Positions 1-12,665 of a DNA stretch of 64,000 bases are shown in pieces. The notes beneath the pieces are model-generated. The model did not search any database and was not told the origin of the DNA. It worked only from the letters and a program-made list of their open reading frames with translations. This DNA comes from Eunapius fragilis (lineage: Eukaryota > Porifera > Demospongiae > Spongillida > Spongillidae), in the NCBI GenBank assembly GCA_963681505.1, contig OY811971.1, positions 10,493,433 through 10,557,432 of the forward strand, read 5' to 3'. The position numbers and the translations under genes are program-made. Numbering within the stretch: the first letter of the stretch is position 1; each line of letters opens with the position of its first letter.

Positions 1-1873
1 ATGCGGCCATATCAAGATCAGTCTCACCACCACATGCGGCCATATCATAATCAGTCTCACCACCACATGTGGCCATATCATGATCAGTCTCACCACCACA
101 TGCGGCCATATCATGATCAGTCTCACCACCACATGCGGCCATATCATGATCAGTCTCACCACCACATGTGGCCATATTATGATCAGTCTCACCACCACAT
201 GCGGCCATATCATGATCCGTCATACCACCACATGCCGCCATGTCATGATCAGTCTCACCACCACATGCCGCCATATCATGATCAGTCTCACCACCACATG
301 TGGCCATATTATGATCAGTCTTGCCACCACATGCGGCCATATTATGATCAGTCTCACCACCACATGCGGCCATATCATGATCAGTCTCACCACCACATGT
401 GGCCATATCATGATCAGTCTTACCACCACATGCGGCCATATCATAATCAGTCTCACCACCACATGCCACCATATCAAGATCAGTCTCACCACCACATGCG
501 GCCATATCAAGATCAGTCTTACCACCACATGCGGCCATATCATAATCAGTCTCACCACCACATGCGGCCATATCAAGATCAGTCTCACCACCACATTCGG
601 CCATATCATGATCAGTCTCACCACCACATGCGGCCATATCAAGATCAGTCTCACCACCACATTCGGCCATATCATAATCAGTCTCACCACCACATGTGGC
701 CATATCATGATCAGTCTTGCCACCACATGCGGCCATATCATGATCAGTCTCACCACCACATGTGGCCATATCATGATCAGTCTTACCACCACTTGCGGCC
801 ATATCATAATCAGTCTCACCACCACATGCCACCATATCAAGATCAGTCTCACCACCACATGCCACCATATCATGATCAGTCTCACCACCACATGCGGCCA
901 TATCATGATCAGTCTCACCACCACATGCCACCATATCATGATCAGTCTCACCACCACATGCGGCCATATCAAGATCAGTCTCACCACCACATGTGGTCAT
1001 ATCAAGATCAGTCTCACCACCACATGTGGCCATATCATGATCAGTCTTACCACCACATGCGGCCATATCATAATCAGTCTCACCACCACATGACACCATA
1101 TCAAGATCAGTCTCACCACCACATGCGGCCATATTATGATCAGTCTCACCACCACATGCGACCATATCATAATCAGTCTCACCACCATATGTGGCCATAT
1201 CAAGATCAGTCTCACCACCACATGCGGCCATATTATGATCAGTCTCACCACCACATGCGGGCATATCATGATCAGTCCTGCCACCGCATGCCACCATATC
1301 ATGATCAGTCTCACCACCACATGTGGCCACATCAAGATCAGTCTCACCACCACATGCGGCCATATCATAATCATTCTCACCACCACATACGGCCATATCA
1401 TGATCAGTCTCACCACCACATGTGGCCATATCATGATCAGTCTCACCACCACACGCGGCCATATCATAATCAGTCTCACCACCACATGCCGCCATATCAT
1501 GATCAGTCTCACCACCACATGCGGCCATATCATAATCAGTCTCACCATCACATGCGGCCATATCATGATCAGTCTCACCACCACATGCCACCATATCAAG
1601 ATCAGTCTTACCACCACATGCCACCATATCATAATCAGTCTCACCACCACATGTCGTCATATCATGATCAGTCTCACCACCACATGCCGCCATATCATGA
1701 TCGGTCCTCACCACCACATGTGGCCATATCAAGATCAGTCTCACCACCACATGCCACCATATCAAGATCAGTCTCACAACCACATGCGGCCATATTATGA
1801 TCAGTCCTGCTACCACAGGCGGCCATATCATTTTCCACATGCCACCATATCATGATCAGTCTTGCAACCACAT
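1..1873 (+). repeat. 33-bp tandem satellite array (about 56 copies)
   Basis: A 33-bp unit (ATGCGGCCATATCATGATCA followed by GTCTCACCACCAC) repeats without a break from the first base, so the array probably continues to the left of the window. Variation is mostly point changes (CGG/TGG/CCA/CCG after ATG; CAT/CAA/TAT before GATCAG). Because 33 is a multiple of three and the unit lacks stops in several frames, long His-rich ORFs appear on both strands. They have no start context, splice signals or non-repeat domain, so I do not call a protein. Degenerate units end near 1873. Confidence 0.95.
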
Positions 1874-2093
1874 TAGGAACAGGGTTCCCAGGTGAGGTAA
1901 TATCTGTAGATAGGTTCTGCAGCTGTATGCGTGTGCACAGAAGGTCTGATGGCCTTAACATTTGAGGTTGGTGAAAATGTTTTATTGAATCAGTCGAAGT
2001 GTATTTTGCAGGACCACTGCCGCTTTTATCACTACATAATGTGATAGGAGTACCTGACAGTGGCTTAAGCAAGTTGAGCAACAGTTCAAGACT
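1874..2093. other. Non-repetitive spacer between opposed satellite arrays
   Basis: About 220 bp of unique-looking sequence separates the plus-oriented 33-bp array from its inverted counterpart. I see no gene in it. Confidence 0.6.
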
Positions 2094-2362
2094 GATCAAG
2101 ACTGATCATAATATGGCCGCATTTAGTGGCAAAAATGATATGGCCGCATGTGGTGGTGAGACTGATCATGATATGGCCACATGTGGTGGTTAGACTGATC
2201 TTGATGTGGTGATATGGCTGCATATGGTGGCATAACTGATCATGATATGTGTTTGCAAGACTGATCATGATATGGCCGCATGTAGTGGTGAGACTGAACA
2301 TGCAAGACTGATCATGATATGGCGGCATGTGGTGGTGAGACTGATTGTGATATGGCGGACCC
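2094..2362 (-). repeat. Inverted, degenerate block of the same 33-bp satellite
   Basis: Units read GACTGATCATGATATGGCCG followed by CATGTGGTGGTGA, the reverse complement of the unit at 1-1873. They are more diverged and contain indels. With the left array they form a large imperfect palindrome around the spacer. Confidence 0.88.
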
Positions 2363-2408
2363 TACCATATCCTTATCGATTGGCGGACCCTACCATATCC
2401 TTATCGAT
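2353..2408. repeat. 28-bp direct duplication
   Basis: Two adjacent identical copies (2353-2380 and 2381-2408) of a 28-bp unit starting TGGCGGACCCTACCATATCC. They lie between the satellite and the foldback element. Confidence 0.85.
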
Positions 2409-2456
2409 GTACATGCTGCCATGTAGTTCACATCCTGAGTTACCACACAAGTATCT

Positions 2457-2464
2457 TTATCCAT
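2457..2464. repeat. Target-site duplication, left copy (TTATCCAT)
   Basis: Direct repeat of 5090-5097, immediately outside the foldback element. Confidence 0.75.
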
Positions 2465-2499
2465 ACGGTGGCCCGGTAGGTCGCGGGTACGAGCAGCGG

Positions 2500-2730
2500 T
2501 TTGAGAGCAAAAATGAGTACGAGCAACGGTCTGAGAGCAAAATTGCGTACGGTCCGAGAGCAAAATTGCGTACGGTCCGAGAGCAAAATTGCGTACGGTC
2601 CGAGAGCAAAATTGCGTACGGTCTGAGAGCAAAATTGCGTACGGTCTGAGAGCAAAATTGCGTATGGTCCGAGAGCAAAAACGCGCAGGAGCTGAGAGCA
2701 AAAATGCGTACGAGCTGAGAGCAGTTGTTT
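2500..2730. repeat. 23-bp minisatellite in left foldback arm
   Basis: Tandem units GAGAGCAAAATTGCGTACGG plus TCC, about 9-10 copies, diverging at both edges. The same array appears inverted at about 4835-5060. Confidence 0.9.
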
Positions 2731-2900
2731 ACATTGGATTTAGGCATTACGCCATTTGTTTTTTTTTTCTTTAAAAAAATGGCTTCCAGATGCATAGCTA
2801 GCGTCACCCGTTTGTAACTTTTCCAAGGGCTGTTAACATCCTGAGGCAGCGCAAGGCAGCTATTCTCGATCCCTGATTGCGCACCGGTGTGTAACTGTTT

Positions 2901-3003
<103 letters not shown>

Positions 3004-3068
3004 AATTCCTTTACATCGTGATGTGTATCTCTTTATTTGTCATACACTGGCACTAAGTCGGCTGACTG

Positions 3069-3069
<1 letters not shown>

Positions 3070-3149
<80 letters not shown>
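3070..3149. repeat. (TG)n microsatellite
   Basis: About 78 bp of pure TG dinucleotide, left foldback arm. The counterpart is at 4211-4332. Confidence 0.97.
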
Positions 3150-3150
<1 letters not shown>

Positions 3151-4208
3151 TTTGTCTGCATCATGCATGTCTATGTTCTGGGCGTTAAAGAAGGGAAATT
3201 TACTTTTAAATCATGCATACTTTCATTTATTGTTTTGTCCCACTATTAATTGGGCCAAGGATCTTGTAACACTCAAGATTGAGATACTAGTAATCGGCTT
3301 CAACTGCCCAGAACTCTCTAAGTTGCTGACATGTTGTCCCTCTCTCTCTCATTGCGTTGTTGCAGCTTTGATTGCCTCCCTGTCATTCTCAGGCTTGGGC
3401 AGTGCTGTTAACAGTAGGCGACGGCAGTGTTCAACACCAAGGTCTCCCTCTCCAATGCCATCTCTGCTCTGGACCCTCCCATTTCCCAGAGGGTCAAATG
3501 ATAATGATATAAGCTTAACATTTCCACATCTTGTTGGAGTCTTCCTCCCCAGCCAACAGAGCTTACTTTCTGTCAGTAGCAGTTAGCTCCTCATGCTTCC
3601 TCTTGGCTACCGGTGGTCGCTTCCCCTGGTTTGGGTTTGTACCTGGATTCCAATGAGTACCAGATGGCCATTGGTGGTGGCTTGAGTTGGATATCTATGT
3701 GCCAATACTGCTCTCAACCCTTTTGGTCACCAGAAGGGGAAGGGACCACCGGTAGCCAAGAGGAAGCATGAGGAGCTAACTGCTACTGACAGAAGGTAAG
3801 TTCTGTTGGAGACTCCAACAAGATGTGGAAATGTTGAGCTTATATCATTATCATTCCTGACAAGACCCTCTGGGGAATGGGAGAGTCCAGAGCAGAGATG
3901 GCATTGGAGAGGGAGACCTTGGTGTTGAACATTGCCGTCGCCTACTGTTAACAGCACTGCCCAAGCCTGAGAATGACAGGGAGGCAATCCAAGCTGCAAC
4001 AACGCAATGAGAGAGAGAGGGACAACATGTCAGCAACTTAGAGAGTTCTGGGCGGTTGAAGCCGATTACTAGTATCTCAATCTTGAGTGTTACAAGATCC
4101 TTGGCCCAATTAATAGTGGGGCAAAACAATAAATGAAAGTATGCATGATTTAAAAGTAAATTTCCCTTCTTTAACGCCCAGAACATACACATGCATGATG
4201 CAGACAAA

Positions 4209-4334
<126 letters not shown>

Positions 4335-4469
4335 CAGTCAGCCGACTTAGTGCACAGTAAATAAGATAAGACCACAGCTGTCCGTGCTTTTGGTAAATCT
4401 CCCAAGACTGCTCTTAACTGTACCAGTGTATGACAAATAAAGAGATACACATCACGATGTAAAGGAATT

Positions 4470-4653
<184 letters not shown>

Positions 4654-4834
4654 CCAAACAGTTACACACCGGTGCGCAATCAGGGATCGAGAATAGCTGC
4701 CTTGCGCTGCCTCAGGATGTTAACAGCCCTTGGAAAAGTTACAAACGGGTGACCTAGCGATGCATCTGGAAGCCATTTTTTTAAAGAAAAAAAACAAATG
4801 GCGTAATGCCTAAATCCAATGTAAACAACTGCTC

Positions 4835-5060
4835 TCAGCTCGTACGCATTTTTGCTCTCAGCTCCTGCGCGTTTTTGCTCTCGGACCATACGCAATTTTG
4901 CTCTCAGACCGTACGCAATTTTGCTCTCAGACCGTACGCAATTTTGCTCTCGGACCATACGCAATTTTGCTCTCGGACCGTACGCAATTTTGCTCTCGGA
5001 CCGTACGCAATTTTGCTCTCAGACCGTTGCTCGTACTCATTTTTGCTCTCAAACCGCTGC
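4835..5060. repeat. 23-bp minisatellite in right foldback arm
   Basis: Inverted copy of the 2500-2730 array (unit reads GGACCGTACGCAATTTTGCT plus CTC). The number and order of variant units are close to the left arm, as expected if the arms were copied or converted from one another. Confidence 0.9.
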
Positions 5061-5089
5061 TCGTACCCGCGACCTACCGGGCCACCGTA

Positions 5090-5097
5090 TTATCCAT
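5090..5097. repeat. Target-site duplication, right copy (TTATCCAT)
   Basis: Direct repeat of 2457-2464, immediately outside the foldback element. Confidence 0.75.
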
Positions 5098-5309
5098 CTA
5101 TACATGCATGCTTGCACTTAACAACTACATTTGGCCATGCCTCCATATTTAGATGGGAGCATATATTCTGCCTAATTCGTTCCTCAAATGACAAAATTGT
5201 ATTGCCTTTTAAAATTGGTGTTTCTTTTGTGCCGATACTTAACCTTTCTGAATCATTGATGTGCATGCATGGATTGCATGTGTTGCCAAATTTTTGAACT
5301 TTGAACAAT

Positions 5310-5525
5310 ACAGTGTCACCCTTCAGAATAGTTTTTCAAGTTTTCACTCATTTTCCATGAACTCCAAAGAGCTTCTATCAAATGGTCCTAATGCATCCTA
5401 TATTGGACTATCCATCATTAAGTTAGTAGGCACTGAATATACATTTCAATGTGAGTGTTACTTTCCTTTTGCTTGTCCTGGAAATTTTGATAAAGTCATA
5501 AGGGTGATTCTGCTGGACACTGTTC
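5310..5525. mobile_element. MITE family A, copy 1
   Basis: A 216-bp element starting ACAGTGTCACCCTT and ending AAGGGTGATTCTGCTGGACA-CTGTTCC. Its interior (the AAATGGTCCT, GGACTATCCATCA and TAGGCACTGAAT words) matches the copies at 5533-5782 and, inverted, at 54478-54719. The left terminal repeat is partly deleted. An ATATAT hexamer separates it from copy 2. Confidence 0.8.
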
Positions 5526-5532
5526 CATATAT

Positions 5533-5782
5533 GGGACAGTGTCCAGCAGAATCACCCTTCTGGCTAGTTTTTCAAGTTTTCAAATTTTTTGATTTTCCTT
5601 GAACACCCATGAGCTTCTGTCAAATGGTCCTTACGCATCCTAAATCGGACTATCCATCACAAAGTTATTAGGCACTGAATTTATAATTAGCCATACATTT
5701 CAATGCGAGCGTTACTTTTCTTTTGCTTGTTCTGGAAATTTTGAAAAAGTACCATAAGGGTGATTTAGCTGGACACTGTCCC
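5533..5782. mobile_element. MITE family A, copy 2
   Basis: A 250-bp element with terminal inverted repeats GGGACAGTGTCCAGCAGAAT...CACTGTCCC and ATATAT on both sides (a target duplication or target-site preference). It has no coding capacity. It abuts copy 1 tail to head, so the junction 5505-5560 forms a near-perfect hairpin. Confidence 0.85.
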
Positions 5783-6881
5783 ATATATGTAATTATAATT
5801 ATGATTATATAATTTCGCTAGCTACAGAATAGCGGGACATCATCGTATACCAATTTAACGCCGTGGCGTCTCAAACATGAATACCCCCACACAAAAACAG
5901 AAGTACCGCCGTAACGACATACCCTGGCATCGGCCCAGTACGAGCATGTGCGTGTGCAGTATTAAAAAACCGCCCTTACAACACTGTGCTAGAATCCAAA
6001 TCTTCGACGCAATCGTTTTTTGTCCCAAATAGACGCCGTGGCGTTTAATTGGGCGGTATGGAGAGCAACAAAGCCAACCGAGGAATTAATTACACATAGA
6101 CAAGTATATGGGACTGCTCTAGTTGGGCCGGCATAGCCGGACCTTCGCGCGAAGGTCGGGGTACGTCCAACTAGCACAGGATGCCGTACCAATATTGGGA
6201 AATCATGTTTTCCCACCCCATAACGCATTCCAAACTTTTGGATTTCCCAACCTACGGAAAAGAAAAGTTTCACATAACAATTACTAATTCGTGCAAGACA
6301 TTACTTTATGAATGGTTTCAGTATAGATTCCATACCAGTATGCTGTTTGGGGCAGTCCCACAGACGGATTATTTAATCTCATCTTGGAAAACTTGTGATC
6401 CAAAATTGGAACAATAAAGCTTGACCTTGTGAAAGTAGTTAACAATATTGGAATACGTTATCCCAATGATGTATTAGCTAAGCCGGAATTTATTTACAAT
6501 AATGGGAACTGATTTTAAAATCATATTGTGTTTCTAAGTTGGAAAGAATATATGTAATATACATGTATAATAATATTGGGATGTATAAACAATTTTAATA
6601 TTGTATAAACAATGTTGGGATATATAAAACTATATTGCATTTTTGGAAAACATTAATCTTAACATAAGTTGGAATGCATATAAACAACATCCTATCTTGA
6701 ATGTATAAAAAAAGTGCTGTGTTTAATTTGCCAATCTTAGAGTGAAACCATTAATTCAATGCTGCAACTTATATATTTCAATGTCAAAAACGGATACCCT
6801 GACCAAAAAAAACTAAATTGATTTGCCTATAACACACGTGGTAGGTGTGATATTGTTTTCATTCATGACAAATAAACTGCA
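5783..6881. other. AT-rich stretch without a recognised gene
   Basis: No convincing exon seen. A small GC-rich palindrome lies near 6125-6165 (GACCTTCGCGCGAAGGTC). Two CGCCGTGGCGT words sit near 5864 and 6031. Repeated AATATTGGGATGTATAAACA-like words at 6573-6620 recur at 7506-7548, inside the neighbouring transposase relic, and may be subterminal repeats of that element. Confidence 0.5.
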
Positions 6882-9698
6882 TTAAACACTGTATTTTGAG
6901 TAACAAATCATATACTGTCCTGCATCCAGTACTTCCCCATCCAGGTTCCTGTTGCAGCTCCTAAGATAGAAGCCCAATGAATTTCTTCCATTCTTGTCAT
7001 TCTTGTTTGAATTTGACACCAACACCATAGTAGGACATATCTTGCACATTAAAGTGTACCTTGCAAGTGTGATCACCTATGTGAACATTTTGAACATGTG
7101 TGCCAACCATATGTCCTCTTCCAATGTACCTTTCACTTTTATCATATCTCCAGCAGTGGGGAAGAAAGGAATAATGATATCATTAACAGAAATTGGAATG
7201 GATGGCCTTTGATAATCAATTACAATAAAACGTTTGGGATCCTCTAAGTTTTCACGTTCAGGAAACAGCATAATCTTTCTTTTGATGCAACAGCAAGGTA
7301 CAATCCTTTTGATTGAAGTTGGTTTCACATACGGGTTTCCACTATACTCATGTAGATGGACATGTCCAGTAGTATTAGTTATTATAGAATAGAGATCACC
7401 CATCACCAATGCACTATTGACCTTGAGTAGAAAACATGCTTGTTATTACAATAACTTCAACAATGTTTTTTGCAATGAATACCCAAAGTGGGGCATAGGA
7501 TATTCAATATTGGGATGTATAAACATTCAATATTGGGATGTATAAACAATGTCATCACATTTAAGATCAGTAATTAAGACTACCTCTCCTAGTCGATAAA
7601 CTGTACCACTGTATTGGTGTTTTGGCATAAAAATACTTTTTGATGAACAATGTGGTCCTGAACAGTTGGTTGATGAAGTCTTTCTTGTAGCAATATTGCT
7701 TCCAGTATATATATCATGCCACTTTTTCACGATAAGAATTCCACCCTGTCCAAGTCCTTGTTCAGTTAACCTATGGGCCTCTGCAATGTTGTTGACATGG
7801 AACTGCAAGGGATGTTGCACATGGATTGTAACACTGAATATAATTGCTAAGCCCATACCAGATTATCTGTTATCCTTTCAAATAAACTTGTCCCTCTTCC
7901 ACTATAAAACTTTAGAAACTCTTTATAACACTCCAACTTAGCATATGTTAATTCCAAATTCTTCTTGTTACTAGATTTTGAAACATACTTACTTACAGCC
8001 CTTTCAAAAGAAATACACCAGTAGTTGTCAACTGTTGAAAACTCTTCAATGACATCAACAATGTGCATTAAGTGGCATTAAGTGGTGCGGTGATGCAACA
8101 CAACTTTTACTTTCATGAACTTCTTCAGTAAGTATATTGTGTCTTGCAATAAAATGTGACAAAAATTCCCTATCTTGATCACTAAAACCATTTTTTCCTG
8201 TATAAAATTGCAGTTCAGTGATGCGACATATCAGAATCCAAATGTGATACTCAGTGTCTGGAAGCAACCCTCCTAAGACATACTCTGAAGCATGGTAAGC
8301 AAATTTATAACGAATTCCTCTGCTTTCCAATATTCTAGGTTTTTAGTAATAGGCATTGGTAATCTTCCATCCTTCATCTCTGCAATTTGATGTATTATAA
8401 CTGATACCACAAAAGAATGCAACACTGTTTAAAATTGAGACTTATGAAATGGCTTCAAAATATGCATGATACACTGCTGGATAAAAGTTTTAAATTTAAA
8501 TACAATAAAAATAGTGGTTCTTACTTCATTTAATGTGTTGTGCTAAAAAGGTGTCAAAAGCTTCAACCTTAATAAGTTTAATGCAAAATATGACCTTTAA
8601 TGTAATAACTGACTATTGTAATTAGTCAATGCTTTTAAATTGCATATTCAGGTTTTGTTCAACTTATATTATAATGTTGATTCGAAGGCTTTGAATGTGC
8701 TGGTTTTGTGCAAAAGGCTTTGACATAATTGCAAACTCTAGGTACAATCTTATTATTAGCCATAAAGTTATTAATTTCAATCCTGAGTTATGCTGATATC
8801 AAAGGTTTGAATTATACTGTGGACATTATTATGGTATAATTTGCATGCTGCCTATGACAACACACTCACCTTGTGTCCAAGACATGTGTTTCAATCTTAG
8901 TTCAAATCATCCATTGTTACTATTTTTTCATCAAAGCAATGATGAAGATGATGACTGATAACATTTAGAGGAATGATGTGCATAGCGTCAAGCACTAACT
9001 GAGAGAGGACATTAAATCCATACAAAGAAAATAGGATAGAAAGGCCAGCAAATCCACTTAATTTAGCCATATCTGAACGCTTTGAAGGACGATCTTCAGC
9101 ATCAATTGATCTCATTTGTTCAACACAGCTTCTCAGTTCTCGCTTTGGCCAGGGATGACGACAGTGATAACGATAATTTCCATAGTAATATTGCGTACAG
9201 TTAACACTCGGACTTCCTGAAAGCAAGCAGTTATAATTATATTGTAAAATTAGTAAAAAGTACTTGAATTCACCTTTTACTTCACATCTTCTGCAAGGAC
9301 TTAATAAATTTCCCCACTTCACACTGCTGGATAATCCCCAGTCCATAGAAGTATGCAGCACCTAATGGTAGCCTTTCCGGGTGAAATGCCAACAATTGTT
9401 GCAGCGTAGTTCACTTCTGAACCTGTTACATCATCACTGTATGTTACACAAATACCACAACTCTGTACATACCATTAATAAATAGATCTTCTATCTCTTC
9501 CATAAGTGGATGGAGAAAAGGATCAAGAGTTACAGGACGTTTTTTTGGAAGAATATAACATGGTACAAATCCAATAACATATACTTCATCCACTTTGCAC
9601 CTATCAGCTTTTTTCATGGTCGCTATTGAAACTTCAATTGCCCCTTGCAGGTGGGATAGGATTACATACACTAATGCAAATAAAATAAAAATTAGCAT
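6882..9698 (-). pseudogene. CACTA/EnSpm-like transposase relic (TNP2-type), broken
   Basis: A chain of minus-strand ORF pieces reads as one protein from high to low coordinates: 9698-9444, 9361-8897, 8330-8055, 8068-7847, 7856-7527, 7409-7077 and 7076-6882. The first pieces contain VIGFVPCYILPKK followed by LDPFLHPLMEEIEDLF, then GFAGLSILFSLYGF and DAMHIIPLNVI. The next two have LLPDTEYHIWI and IEEFSTVDNYWCISFERAV. From memory this order resembles the Transposase_21 / TNP2 core and C-terminal part of CACTA elements. The pieces change frame, with stops between them. Some gaps could be introns, but I found no full set of matching junctions. Terminal CACTA repeats were not located. Other transposase families with a similar layout remain possible. 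Confidence 0.55.
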
Positions 9699-10572
9699 GT
9701 TAGAAATATCATTCTCATCGCATTATTCAAGTGAGTCATTAACTTGACGCTACCTTGATCATGCTAAAAATAGAAGAGCAGTTAAGAGGGCTTAATAGTC
9801 TGGGTCTGATCTAAACACTGCCTCCCAAGTGCTGGACAATAAGAAGTCAAGATTAAACAGTGAGTCCATGTATGTAATACTGTATACTGTAACAAGTACT
9901 GTGGTGAAATAAGTGAGTAGATTACTGAGCATTCTGATGCGTAACTTAACTATAATGAAAAGTTAGGTAAATAAAGTAATTTAGTGTTTAATTTTTGTCT
10001 CTTTGAACCACAAGATGATAAAAGGCTGGGTGTATTGCATGTTGCTTGAAAAGACAATGTTAGCAATCACATGTGTTGTGGCTAATGAAATAAAGGATAA
10101 AAGTAAAAATAAGGATAAAAGTAGTGACCGTCCCAAAAAGTGGTTTCTTGAGTGATGAAGAGGTAGTTATTGTAACTTACTTTTCACAAAGCCTGTAGCG
10201 GACATTAGAGTAATGTTGCCACATTGATCGTGACCTAAATGCAGACATTTGTGATGAGAACTGTGTATGAACACCCCTCAATATAATACCACACAATAGC
10301 AGTATAACAATGGTAAGGGTGAGCAGGAGTTTTTTAAGGGATGGGGAATACTGGTTCTAGACTGGTTTTGAGTCCTGCTCCTGGTATCACATATGCTAAT
10401 AAGATGTGTTTTTTGATCAAATAAACATGTGAAAAGGCATTATACACACGTGCAAGCAGTGTCACCACAGATGCCACGAACAAACCTCACATAAGCAATC
10501 AGGCCTGATGGTAAAGCAGCAGCCTCTCCAAACATCCCCAATGCTCATTGGTAGGGAAAAAAAGCAAGGAAA
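9699..10572. other. Intergenic, nothing recognised
   Basis: AT-rich DNA with no ORF of note, no clear repeat and no RNA gene that I can support. Confidence 0.5.
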
Positions 10573-10880
10573 CAAGTAGATAAAAAATATCTCTTTGAAA
10601 AATAGAGTGGGATGTAGGATTGGGAATTTGGGATTGGTGGTGTAAAAAGCAAGGAAACAAGACACATTATGGATTGGACCAGAATAAAACAAGACAATCC
10701 TACATTTAGCTAATTGAAATTCTAAGTGCATGGTTCTTGGCTAAATGTAGGACCGTCTTGTTGTATTCTGGTCCAATCCATAATGTGTCTTGTTTCCTTG
10801 CTTTTTACACCACCAATCCCAATTTCCCAATCCTACATGTACATCCCACTCTATTTCTCAAAGAGAAATTTATCTACTTG
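10573..10880. mobile_element. Palindromic MITE family B, copy 1
   Basis: 308 bp that is nearly its own reverse complement, from CAAGTAGATAAA to TTTATCTACTTG. Arms contain TTGGTGGTGTAAAAAGCAAG / CTTGCTTTTTACACCACCAA. Related copies lie at 21306-21582 and 44318-44601. No coding capacity. Confidence 0.88.
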
Positions 10881-11786
10881 TTGCAATGAGAAACTCAACT
10901 CACCAAACCTTAAAAAGATCTGTTCTCTGCTCCGAGAGAAATACATCAAATAACTATTGTGTGCTCTTAAACCTACATACCTTCCAAGTTGAAAAATCGG
11001 TTCCATCCTCCTGAGAACTTGACATCTAGTACTATGTTAACTATAACATTACTGATGCACTATTGAAGAAATGCAAGCTAGCTATGGAAGTCTGCAAAAT
11101 ACATTCAAAGCAAACCCTTCCTATAACAGGCAATTGGGCAACCATGGCAAAATCTAATCCAAAAATAGTATAACTCTACAATGGCCAGGAAAAATAAGGG
11201 ATGAAAGTAGACAAGAAAACCTCAGAGTTTAGGGAGAGCTAAGCAGCAGCATAAAGCTAATGATCATCTCAGGCTTCCATACTGGTAATATTTCAAGGCA
11301 CAAACACTAGCAAATAAAAGTGTGACGAACCATCATGAGATGACAATTATGAAATCCTGATGTAGTAACTGAAAGAACAGAATATGATGATCACTGTATT
11401 GCAATTAAAAAATCTTAATTGGCTAGATAGAATGAACTTGACCTCATCTACCTACCTACTGGAATTTCAACAGGCATTTGTCAACGTAACTAGGCCATAT
11501 TGGCTTTTTCTGAAAGTTGAAGTATCTTCCCTAGCTCCTCTTCCAACATTTTAAAATTTATATCATATTTTGAGTTCAGTACTATTAGCTCTCTGCACTA
11601 AATTCTTTATCCTATTTGATTTACACCATTTATAGTAATGTTCTGAAAATTCTGGAACGTTCAAATTGCTTAAAAATACATGTACGTGTTCGTCGAAGGG
11701 ACCTTTTGCTGTTGATTTGTCAGTTCATTAAATTTTAGTCAACCCAATGTGTCTTCTCGTAACTGAGTGAGCATGACATGGGCTAG
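10881..11786. other. Intergenic, nothing recognised
   Basis: No supported gene, repeat or regulatory element seen. Confidence 0.5.
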
Positions 11787-12665
11787 ATGATCAACGCATT
11801 TAAAATGTACTGGGAAAAAATCTTGATATCAGATAGGGGACATGATGTACTGAAGTTGTGCTTGCCTAATACTTCAATTCTGTTTTTTTTCACACACTTC
11901 GAAGTTTCAAGCAAGAGGTTAGATGTGAAAAGATGGGGATTACAGCTGGGCAGAGAACTAGTTGCTTATGCATTATCTGAAGACGTATGTAACTGTCTTC
12001 AAAGAGATGTACCTAAATAAGTGGTGAAGTACTTCAGTGAGAACTGGCATCCAATCAAAAATGAATGGGTTGTGGACTGACTTGAGAGCATTACTGGCGA
12101 ACTGAAGCAAGTCATTACTTGCCACAGTTCAGTTCCTCCTGAAAGTCCTGAGGGTGATTATTCAAATTTACTCACTACATATGTTTTGTCACTTGTTATA
12201 AAACAAATTGAATTCTCTCAGAGCTCAAAAGAGATCAAAGATAAAGATTGTCAATATTCCATCTTCAGCTCTAAGGGAGAGATAACTGACAGTGTGTCAG
12301 GCTGTGAATGCATTTTTAGGAATTCACTGTTGTTTCCATGTCGACATATGTTTGCATTACAAAGCAAACTTGGCCAGCCTCTTTATCAAGCTGACATTTG
12401 TGATAAACGATGGACAACAGCATACTACAAATCTAATCAACGGCTGTTTTCAACTCAAAATTCTAATCCATCTCTATTTTCACAGTCAAATTCAAGAAAG
12501 CAACGCAATCTTAGTCATCATGAGAAGTATAGACAAGCAGTGGTAACTACTTCACAGCTTGCATCTATAACTAGCATGGTGCATTTTCATTGTCGGATAA
12601 GCGTACTGAAAGAATTGTTGGACTATTGGAAATGTGGGGAAGAAGTTGAAGTGGAGGAGGTATGA
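11787..12665 (+). pseudogene. MULE/ZSWIM-like transposase relic with SWIM zinc finger
   Basis: Two plus-strand pieces. The first (11787-12020) contains LISDRGHDVLKLCLPNTSIL and FFFTHFEV, resembling the region around the catalytic Asp and the FH-V motif of MULE-derived transposases (ZSWIM1/3 family), but with substitutions. The second (12186-12665, 159 aa) contains CECIF...FPCRHMFAL, a SWIM-type finger (CxC...CxH), followed by RWTTAYYKSNQRLF. A stop at 12018-12020 and a frame change separate them. Upstream catalytic parts are not recognisable, so I call it a decayed element or host-derived pseudogene. A short functional SWIM protein cannot be excluded. Confidence 0.5.

Noticed and set aside
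1-1800. 599-codon His-rich ORF on the plus strand, plus ORFs on other frames
   Set aside because: It is the direct translation of a 33-bp satellite; several frames on both strands are equally open.
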